Source: Bordetella genomosp. 1
GTDB taxonomy: Bacteria; Pseudomonadota; Gammaproteobacteria; Burkholderiales; Burkholderiaceae_B
Reading direction: 5' to 3'
DNA: 64,000 bases
NCBI RefSeq assembly: GCF_002261335.1
Contig: NZ_NEVL01000003.1
Coordinates: 930,001 to 994,000 of the forward strand
The notes beneath the pieces were generated by a model that saw nothing but the letters and a program-made list of their open reading frames with translations, searched no databases and was not told the DNA's origin. The position numbers and the translations under genes were made by a program. Positions within the stretch are counted from its first letter, which is position 1, and each line of letters starts with the position of its first letter. Positions 58,195 to 64,000 of the stretch are shown here, one piece after another.

Positions 58195-59025
58195 ATGCCG
58201 ATGAATCCCGAACCCACCGAAAGCCGCGTCGCCGTCCTGGTCGACTGCGACAACACGACGCCCGAAATCCTCGAGTACGCGCTGCGCGTGGTGGCCCAGT
58301 TCGGCCGCGTGGTCCTGCGCCGCGGCTACGGCAACCACAGCACGCTGGCCAACAAATGGCAGGAGGCGCTGGTGCGGCTCGCCTTCACGCCCTGCCTGCA
58401 GTACCAGTATGCGGCGGGCAAGAACACCGCCGACATCGCCCTCGCGCTCGACGCCTTCGAGGCCATGTTCGACAGCCGCGCCGACACCTTCTGCCTGGTC
58501 ACCAGCGATTCCGATTTCGCGTACCTGTGCCGCAAGCTGCGCGAACGCGGCGCGACCGTGTGCATCGTGGGCGAGGCCAAGACGCCGGACGCGCTGCGCA
58601 ACGCCAGCGACCAGTTCTTCGAATGGACGCCGCCCGAGCCCGTCGAGCACGCCAGCGCCGGGCGCACCAGCACGCGGCGCGCGCCGCGCCCGGCCAAGGC
58701 CATGGTGTCGGCGGTGGCGCTGCTGGCCGGCGACACCTCCGAGGGCCGCGTGGGGGTGGGCGAGCTGGGGCAATATCTCAAGCGCACGGATCCCGCGTTC
58801 TCGCCCAAGGTGTTCGGCTATTCCGGGCTGGTCGACATGCTGCGCAACTTCCCCGAGCTGATGCTGCAGCAGGAAGGCAACACGTACTGGGTCAGCATCA
58901 AGCCGGTCGAGGTGATCGAGGCGCCGGCCAAGCCGGCGCGCAAGCGCGCGGCCAAGAGCGCGAACGGCGCCGCCAAGCCGCGCACGCCGCGCAAGCGGGC
59001 CAAGGGCAACGGCAGCGCCGAATGA
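58195..59025 (+). CDS. NYN-domain ribonuclease-like protein with OST-HTH/LOTUS domain
   Basis: A 276-residue protein. The NYN domain (about 10-145) has the acidic residues of the PIN-like nuclease fold: Asp17/Asp19 (VLVDCDNT), Asp80 (KNTADIALALDAFE) and Asp105/Asp107 (VTSDSDFAYLCRKL). An OST-HTH/LOTUS domain (about 165-240; GVGELGQYLKRTDPAFSPKV, then YSGLVDMLRNFPE) may bind RNA. The C-terminal 40 residues are Lys/Arg/Ala-rich, like a nucleic-acid-binding tail. RNA cleavage is known for some NYN proteins; it is not shown for this one. Start: ATG at 58195 with CGGAG about 6 nt upstream. Confidence 0.9.
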   Translation: MPMNPEPTESRVAVLVDCDNTTPEILEYALRVVAQFGRVVLRRGYGNHSTLANKWQEALVRLAFTPCLQYQYAAGKNTADIALALDAFEAMFDSRADTFCLVTSDSDFAYLCRKLRERGATVCIVGEAKTPDALRNASDQFFEWTPPEPVEHASAGRTSTRRAPRPAKAMVSAVALLAGDTSEGRVGVGELGQYLKRTDPAFSPKVFGYSGLVDMLRNFPELMLQQEGNTYWVSIKPVEVIEAPAKPARKRAAKSANGAAKPRTPRKRAKGNGSAE

Positions 59026-59186
59026 GGCGGCTCGGCCGGGGCGGCCCAGCCGCCCTGCCGACGCCCGCTCCCCCCTGCCCGGTCCGCCGCTTCGAACCGC
59101 ATCGATCTCCCCGCTGCCGGTGTGCCGCTGGCGCGCGGGCCGCGCTACTATAGGCCGTCTTCACCGGTTTGTTCGAAGGAGTCTGC

Positions 59187-59552
59187 ATGATCTGGAAATT
59201 CATCCCCATCGCCCTGGTGGCGGCCCTCACCGCCTGCGCCTCGACGGGCGGATCGAGCTCGAGCTCGGGCAGTTCGTCGTCCGCCTCGTCGGGCGACGCC
59301 GCGCCGTCGGCCACGCAGAGCAGCACCGGCGTCATCCCCGGCAGCGGCCGCAGCTGCGACGCGCAACCGGCGCAGAACATGCTGGGCACGACCTTCAGCG
59401 ACTCGGTCGCCAACCAGGTCCGCCAGCGCGCCTCGTCCGACACGATCCGCGTGCTCAAGCCCGGCCAGGTCATGACGCTGGAATACAACGCCACGCGCGT
59501 CAACATCATCGTCGACGCCCAGGGCAAGATCAGCGCCATCCGCTGCGGCTGA
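59187..59552 (+). CDS. I78-family peptidase inhibitor-like lipoprotein
   Basis: A 121-residue envelope lipoprotein. The signal peptide ends in LTAC with Cys17 as lipidation site, followed by a serine-rich linker (about 20-40). The C-terminal I78 domain (about 57-121) has SCDAQPAQNMLG, IRVLKPGQVMTLEYNATRVN and IIVDAQGKISAIRCG; the two cysteines (58 and 120) probably form a disulfide. The family is named after a fungal elastase inhibitor; its role in bacteria is not known. Start: ATG at 59187 with AAGGAG 7 nt upstream. Confidence 0.88.
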   Translation: MIWKFIPIALVAALTACASTGGSSSSSGSSSSASSGDAAPSATQSSTGVIPGSGRSCDAQPAQNMLGTTFSDSVANQVRQRASSDTIRVLKPGQVMTLEYNATRVNIIVDAQGKISAIRCG

Positions 59553-59605
59553 CCCGCCCTATCATCCGCGCGCCCGCGGCAACGCCGCGGGCCGCCGTCG
59601 GTCGC

Positions 59606-59631
59606 CGGCCGCCCCCAGGGGCGGCCGTTTT
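59606..59631 (+). terminator. Terminator of the I78 lipoprotein gene
   Basis: CGGCCGCCCC (59606-59615) and GGGGCGGCCG (59618-59627) form a 10-bp stem followed by TTTT. A second GC-rich hairpin lies at about 59573-59591. Confidence 0.8.
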
Positions 59632-59639
59632 CATGGCGC

Positions 59640-60509
59640 TCAGGGCTTGTTGCGGGCCTCGGCCAGCGCCACCGTCAGGTGCATCACGCGCTGCTTCAGG
59701 CCGTCGCGCTCTTCCGTGAGACGCTGGATCACCTTGTTCAGACGCGCCACCTCGGCCGGGTAATCCGTGATCACCGGCGTGGAGCCATCGGGGTCGAACG
59801 GCGGATCGCCGTCGGCCGGGGCGCCGGCCTCCTCGCCGCGCGCCTCGCGCCGCGCCCGGGTACGCTCGGCCTGCACCGTCTGGCGCACTTCGCGCGCCGT
59901 CATGCGCAGCTCCTTGCGCCCGCCGCGCACCGCTTCCTTTTGCCGTTCGGGCGGCAGGGTCGCAACCGCCGCGGCCGCATTGATCGAAATCTCGCCGGCG
60001 CGCACCGCCTCCACCAGCTCGGGCGCGGCCTGCTGCCGGATGCGATCGATCTGGGTCAGGGTATTGCTGCTCACCCGCGCCTCGCGCGCCAGCGCTTGCC
60101 GATTCGGCAGCACCGGCTCGGGCGCCGCCGCGGTCTCGGCCGTGGCCGCATCAGCACCGGCCTCGCCTGCCGGCGGCGCGGGCGCGCGGGCCTGCAGGAT
60201 CTCTTTCTTGCGCAGCGCGAGCACGCCGCGCTGGTAATCCGACACGCTGCGCCGGCCCAGGTGGTTTTCGATCATCCAGAGCCGCACGTCGTCGAGATTC
60301 TGGAAGCGCGTGTTCTGGACCGTGTTGAACGGGATGCCGTGCTTCTGGCAGATGCCGTAGCGATTGTGGCCGTCGACCAGCAGGTCGCCCCACAACACCA
60401 GCGCGTCGCGGCAGCCTTCGGCCAGCAGACTGCGCTCGAGCGCCGCGTATTCGTCGGGCGTGAGGGGATCGATATAGAGCCGCAGCTCTTCATTGATGAC
60501 GATATTCAT
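59640..60509 (-). CDS. Orphan ParB-like protein
   Basis: A 289-residue protein. The N-terminal ParB/Srx-like domain (about 1-100) contains LYIDPLTPDEYAALERSLLA and LLVDGHNRYGICQKHGIPF (DGHNR at 46-50). A central helical region (about 140-215) has REARVSSNTLTQIDRIR and ISINAAAAVATLP, which resemble helix-turn-helix and KorB-type segments. The C-terminus (about 255-289) is a coiled coil. No parA or parS cluster is adjacent, and the chromosomal parAB locus is normally near the origin, so this is probably a regulator or a plasmid/ICE-derived protein. Start: ATG at 60509; ATG at 60521 is possible. Confidence 0.8.
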   Translation of the reverse strand: MNIVINEELRLYIDPLTPDEYAALERSLLAEGCRDALVLWGDLLVDGHNRYGICQKHGIPFNTVQNTRFQNLDDVRLWMIENHLGRRSVSDYQRGVLALRKKEILQARAPAPPAGEAGADAATAETAAAPEPVLPNRQALAREARVSSNTLTQIDRIRQQAAPELVEAVRAGEISINAAAAVATLPPERQKEAVRGGRKELRMTAREVRQTVQAERTRARREARGEEAGAPADGDPPFDPDGSTPVITDYPAEVARLNKVIQRLTEERDGLKQRVMHLTVALAEARNKP

Positions 60510-60569
60510 GGGCCGCAGCATAACCCGAGGGCGGTCCCGGCCAGGCCACCGGGACAGCGCCTGGCCGGC

Positions 60570-61175
60570 TCAGGGCAGGCCGTTGTCGCGCAGCCAGGCG
60601 CGCAGTTCGCGCAGCCGCGCCAGTGCGTCGGTGCTCGCCAGCAGACGCGCCTTGACCGCGGGCGACAGCGGCAGCAGCTCGCACCAGCGGTCGGCCACCC
60701 AGCCGGCCTCGTCGAGCCGATACGGCGGGGCGATGGGCAGCTCCGGCGCGCCTTCCCGCTGGGCCTGGGCGATGGCGCGTCCGAGCAGGTCGGCCAGGTC
60801 CTGGTGCGCGGCCGGCAGCGGCACGATCGGATCGTCGGGGATGTCCTGGGCCTGGCCGCGCCACAGCCCGAACTTGCCGCGATGCGTGTCGCCCAGCTGG
60901 AAGCGGCCCAGGCCGGTGCAGGTCAGCGACCACAGCGTCGGCGTGAGCGCGTCGCAGCGGTCGATGCGCGCGTACGTGCCGACCGGCGCCAGCACCTCGA
61001 TGCCTTCCGGCGTGCGCACCTCCTGCCCGGCCAGCAGGGCCACCACGCCGAAGGGCGTGCCGTCTGCCTGGCACTGGCGCACCAGGTCGAGATAGCGCAC
61101 CTCGAACACGCGCAACTGCAGCAGGCCGGCGGGAAACAAGGCGTTGCTCAAAGGGAAGAGCGGAATGTCGGTCAT
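60570..61175 (-). CDS. LON peptidase substrate-binding domain protein
   Basis: A 201-residue protein consisting only of the Lon N-terminal (substrate-binding) domain: DIPLFPLSNALFPAGLLQLR, then FEVRYLDLVRQC, GVVALLAGQEV and FGLWRGQAQ. It lacks the ATPase and protease domains, as usual for this stand-alone family (E. coli has no close copy). The function is unknown, perhaps protein recognition. Start: ATG at 61175. It lies upstream of the ParB-like gene on the same strand, 60 bp apart. Confidence 0.9.
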   Translation of the reverse strand: MTDIPLFPLSNALFPAGLLQLRVFEVRYLDLVRQCQADGTPFGVVALLAGQEVRTPEGIEVLAPVGTYARIDRCDALTPTLWSLTCTGLGRFQLGDTHRGKFGLWRGQAQDIPDDPIVPLPAAHQDLADLLGRAIAQAQREGAPELPIAPPYRLDEAGWVADRWCELLPLSPAVKARLLASTDALARLRELRAWLRDNGLP

Positions 61176-61381
61176 GAACCTATGATGGCATGACAGGGTG
61201 GCCCCGCCCGCCTAAGCCCACGCCGGGCGGCGGGGCAAAGCATGAAGGCGCAGGGCAAGCGCGGGTCAGCGATGATTGTTTTTCAATACATCATAATATT
61301 AAATTAGGACTAACAACAATCCCGGGCCCAGGCTGCGGCACGCCCTTCCGGCGCGCCGGCCGGCATCGTGAGGAGACAGCC

Positions 61382-61813
61382 ATGCCGCAGATTTCCCCCT
61401 ACCTTTCGTTCGACGGCGACTGTGCCGAGGCCCTGCGCTTCTACGAGCGCGTGCTGGGCGGCAAGATCGAGGCGTTGATGACCTACGGCGACGGGCCACC
61501 CGACATGAAGGCCCACGTGCCGGCCGAGTACCACGGCCGCGTAATGCACGGCCGGCTCGATCTCGACGGCCAGCTCATCATGGCCTCCGACGCGGCGGGC
61601 GAGAGCTGTGGCGGCGCCTACGAAGGCCAGAAAGGCGTGTCGCTCGCCCTCACCTACCCCACCGTCTCGGATGCCGAGCGCGTGTTTGCGGCGCTGTCCG
61701 AAGGCGGACACGTCACCATGCCGCTGCAGCCCACCTTCTGGGCCGAGGCCTTCGGCATGACGGTGGATCGCCATGGCACCTCCTGGATGGTCAACGGCGC
61801 CATGAAGGCCTGA
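61382..61813 (+). CDS. VOC superfamily protein, PhnB-like
   Basis: A 143-residue glyoxalase-fold protein. ISPYLSFDGDCAEALRFYER (4-23) and the C-terminal FWAEAFGMTVDRHGTSWMVN are typical of the PhnB/YjdN-like group. The function is unknown. Start: ATG at 61382 with GAGGAGAC 4-9 nt upstream, after an AT-rich promoter region (about 61275-61320). The MFS exporter gene follows at 4 bp, so they form an operon. Confidence 0.9.
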   Translation: MPQISPYLSFDGDCAEALRFYERVLGGKIEALMTYGDGPPDMKAHVPAEYHGRVMHGRLDLDGQLIMASDAAGESCGGAYEGQKGVSLALTYPTVSDAERVFAALSEGGHVTMPLQPTFWAEAFGMTVDRHGTSWMVNGAMKA

Positions 61814-61817
61814 GCGC

Positions 61818-63257
61818 ATGCAGCCCGCCATGACGGAGCGCCGCCGCTGGCTGGCGCTGATGGTGCTGTGCCTGGGCGTGCTGATGATCGTGCTCGACAC
61901 CACCATCGTCAACGTCGCGCTGCCGTCGATCAAGGCCGACCTCGCGTTCGACGACGCCAACCTGGTGTGGGTGATCAACGCCTACATGCTGACGTTCGGC
62001 GGCTGCCTGCTGCTGGGCGGCCGGCTCGGTGACCTGTTCGGCCACCGCCGCATGTTCCTCGCCGGGCTGGTGCTGTTCACGCTGGCCTCGCTCGCCTGCG
62101 GCCTGGCGCAGGGGCGCGAGCTGCTGGTGGCGGCGCGTGCCCTGCAGGGCGTGGGCGGCGCGGTGGTGTCGGCGGTGTCGCTCTCGCTCATCATGACGCT
62201 CTTCACCACGCCGGCCGACCGCGCCCGCGCGATGGGCGTGTACGGCTTCGTCTGTGCCGGCGGCGGCAGCATCGGCGTGCTGCTGGGCGGCGTGCTCACC
62301 AGCGCGCTGAGCTGGCACTGGATCTTTCTGGTGAACCTGCCGATCGGTGTGCTGGTGTATGGCCTCTGCGTGGCGCTGCTGCCGGCGCGCGGCGGGCCCG
62401 CGGTACGGCCGCGTCTCGATCTGGCCGGCGCGCTCGCCATCACCAGCGCGCTGATGCTGGCGGTGTATGCGATCGTGAACGGCAACGAGGCCGGCTGGCA
62501 CAGCGCGACCACCCTCGCGCAACTCGGCGCGGCCGCGGTGCTGCTGATTGCCTTCGTCGCCATCGAAGCGCGCGTGCGCGAGCCGCTCATGCCGCTCGGC
62601 CTGCTGCGGCTGCGCAACGTTGCCACCGCCAACGGCGTCGGCATTCTGTGGGCGGCCGCGATGTTCGCGTGGTTCTTCATCTCGGCGCTCTACATGCAGG
62701 TGGTGCTGGGCTACAGCCCGATGCAGGTCGGCCTGGCGTTCCTGCCGGCCAATCTGATCATGGCGCTGTTCTCGCTGGGCGGCTCGGCGCGCCTCGTCAT
62801 GCGGTTCGGCATCCGCGCGCCGCTGGCCGCCGGCCTGGCCCTGGCGACGCTCGGCCTGGCCTGGTTCGCACGCGTGCCCGAGGCCGGCGGCTTCTGGCTC
62901 GACGTCATGCCGGGCATGACGCTGCTGGGCATCGGCGCCGGCATTGCGCTCAACCCGATCCTGCTGGCCGCGATGAGCGACGTGGACCCGGCCGACGCCG
63001 GCCTGGCCTCGGGCGTGGTCAATACGGCCTTCATGATGGGCGGCGCGCTCGGGCTGGCCCTGCTCGCCAGCCTGGCCAGCGCCCGCAGCGCCGCACTGGC
63101 CGCGGCGGGCGCCCTGCCCGCCGCCGCGCTCACCGGCGGCTACCGCATGGCCTTCGCGGTGGGCGCGTTCGCCGCGCTGGCCGCCGCGCTCGGCGCCGGC
63201 CTGCTGATGCGGGCACCGCGCAACCACGAGGCGGGGCAGCCCGCCCCGCACGCCTGA
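61818..63257 (+). CDS. MFS multidrug exporter, DHA2 (14-helix) family
   Basis: A 479-residue inner-membrane drug/proton antiporter. The DHA2 signature LDTTIVNVALPSIKADL lies in helix 1 (about 26-42), the loop GGRLGDLFGHRRMFLAGLVL after helix 2, and motif C-like GGSIGVLLGGVLTS in helix 5. About 14 hydrophobic segments are present. Substrate range is unknown. Start: ATG at 61818; ATG at 61830 is equally possible because neither has a clear ribosome-binding site. Confidence 0.9.
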   Translation: MQPAMTERRRWLALMVLCLGVLMIVLDTTIVNVALPSIKADLAFDDANLVWVINAYMLTFGGCLLLGGRLGDLFGHRRMFLAGLVLFTLASLACGLAQGRELLVAARALQGVGGAVVSAVSLSLIMTLFTTPADRARAMGVYGFVCAGGGSIGVLLGGVLTSALSWHWIFLVNLPIGVLVYGLCVALLPARGGPAVRPRLDLAGALAITSALMLAVYAIVNGNEAGWHSATTLAQLGAAAVLLIAFVAIEARVREPLMPLGLLRLRNVATANGVGILWAAAMFAWFFISALYMQVVLGYSPMQVGLAFLPANLIMALFSLGGSARLVMRFGIRAPLAAGLALATLGLAWFARVPEAGGFWLDVMPGMTLLGIGAGIALNPILLAAMSDVDPADAGLASGVVNTAFMMGGALGLALLASLASARSAALAAAGALPAAALTGGYRMAFAVGAFAALAAALGAGLLMRAPRNHEAGQPAPHA

Positions 63258-63278
63258 AGCCCTCACACGGAGCGACTC

Positions 63279-63626
63279 ATGTCATACCAGGGAAGTTGTC
63301 ATTGCGGCCGCATCGCGTTCAGCGTCAGCGGCAAGGTGGAGGGCGCGCTCTCGTGCAACTGCTCGATCTGCCGGCGCAAGGGCGCGCTGCTGTGGTTCGT
63401 GCCGCGCGAGCAACTGGTGCTCGACACGCCGGCCGCCGACATGGCCACCTATCAATTCAACCAGCACCTCATCAAGCATCACTTCTGCCCGGTCTGCGGC
63501 ATCCATCCCTTCGGCGAGGCCCATGATCCGCAGGGCCGCGCGATGGCAGCGGTGAACCTGCGCTGCCTGGAAGACGTCGATCTCGACAGCGTGCCGGTGC
63601 AGCACTACGACGGCCGCGCACGCTAG
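63279..63626 (+). CDS. GFA-family zinc protein
   Basis: A 115-residue protein of the glutathione-dependent formaldehyde-activating (GFA) fold. The zinc-binding cysteines are visible: CHCG (7-10), CNCSIC (about 26-31) and CPVC (about 69-72). The family is named after Gfa; most members, like this one, have no assigned substrate. Start: ATG at 63279. Its TAG stop shares the sequence CTAG with the stop of the convergent LysR gene. Confidence 0.9.
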   Translation: MSYQGSCHCGRIAFSVSGKVEGALSCNCSICRRKGALLWFVPREQLVLDTPAADMATYQFNQHLIKHHFCPVCGIHPFGEAHDPQGRAMAAVNLRCLEDVDLDSVPVQHYDGRAR

Positions 63627-64000
63627 CCCACGCCGCGCTCGAGCTCCGACCAGAGTTGGCGCACCAGCGCGCGCGGATTGTCGGCGGCCACGTAGAGCCG
63701 GATCTCCATCGCGATGTCGTTGACCGCGTTGTCGGCGCGTACCAGCGTGCCGGCGCGCAGATCCTGCTCGACCAGCGTGTGCGGCAGCCAGGCCAGCCCG
63801 GTGCCCTGGCGCGCGGTGGCGAGGATGGCGTCGGCCAGATCGGATTCATAGACGGTGTTGAGCTGCGCCGTGTTGCAGATGCCCTTGAGGCCGGCGCGCA
63901 TGATCTTGCCCAGCGACATGCTGGCCGAGTAATCGAGAAACGGCACCGGCGCGTCGCTGCGCAGCCGCGGCACCACGTAGCGCGGATGGCCCGGCGCCAC
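63623..64000 (-). CDS. LysR-family regulator, C-terminal part only
   Basis: The last 125 residues of a LysR effector-binding domain, cut by the right window edge; the helix-turn-helix lies outside. GICNTAQLNTVYESDLADAI, then GTGLAWLPHTLVEQDLRAGT and IRLYVAADNPRALVRQLWSE are typical of the domain's second half. The target cannot be inferred from this fragment. The stop codon overlaps that of the GFA gene. Confidence 0.85.
   Translation of the reverse strand: MAPGHPRYVVPRLRSDAPVPFLDYSASMSLGKIMRAGLKGICNTAQLNTVYESDLADAILATARQGTGLAWLPHTLVEQDLRAGTLVRADNAVNDIAMEIRLYVAADNPRALVRQLWSELERGVG

Overview
The window is gene-dense, GC-rich chromosomal DNA. It points to a betaproteobacterium of the order Burkholderiales, most like Alcaligenaceae (the Bordetella, Achromobacter and Pigmentiphaga group). 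This rests on a Bug-type (TctC) periplasmic receptor, a BKACE enzyme, GTP-type PEP carboxykinase, glnK next to nadE, many LysR regulators and a subtilase autotransporter. The species assignment is inference. I found 61 protein-coding regions including two cut by the window ends, one tRNA, three clusters of a dispersed repeat, one 11-bp tandem repeat, and a set of terminators and operator-like sites.

Layout, 1-20 kb: an ABC ATPase fragment; the ABC-F protein YbiT; the 11-bp tandem repeat; a leftward operon of gamma-glutamyltransferase plus a five-part peptide/glutathione-type ABC importer with a divergent LysR gene; glnK-nadE; the mechanosensitive channel ybdG; argH; a nitroreductase; a divergent cadR/cadA cadmium-lead-zinc resistance pair; another LysR gene. 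Layout, 20-35 kb (accessory in character): repeat cluster 1, a GNAT gene, xthA, tRNA-Ala(CGC), a FitAB-type toxin-antitoxin pair, a 1190-residue subtilase autotransporter, a PchR-like AraC regulator divergent from a putatively iron-regulated small ORF plus O-methyltransferase, an RclR-like regulator divergent from an AhpD-like protein, repeat cluster 2, a phosphotransferase/ATPase fusion, an unrecognised protein and an M48 lipoprotein.

Layout, 35-64 kb: yegP; a catabolic block (Bug receptor, sugar-acid dehydratase, GntR, LysR, 3-hydroxyacyl dehydrogenase, BKACE); a methyltransferase overlapping a deoxyinosine glycosylase; pckG with a terminator-like hairpin at the predicted 5' end of its mRNA; an M20 amidohydrolase; a thioredoxin-like protein with an EamA exporter; GNAT divergent from MocR; two small membrane proteins; gor; DUF72; two LysE exporters; aroG; repeat cluster 3; then a NYN-OST-HTH protein, an I78 lipoprotein, an orphan ParB-like protein, a LON-domain protein, an MFS exporter, a GFA protein and a LysR fragment.

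The two most unusual signals are as follows. First, a 21-bp sequence (core AAGGTGTCAGACTGCATTTT) occurs 15 times in three intergenic clusters; the last cluster contains a perfect 51-bp inverted repeat and a four-forward, four-reverse layout. Second, the promoter at 28.60-28.68 kb has two 14-bp direct repeats one pair of helical turns apart, abutting a Fur-like site over the -35 region. It drives a 49-codon ORF with an ideal Shine-Dalgarno sequence that overlaps a methyltransferase gene. That layout suggests an iron-responsive small-molecule or peptide modification locus that I cannot match to a described system.
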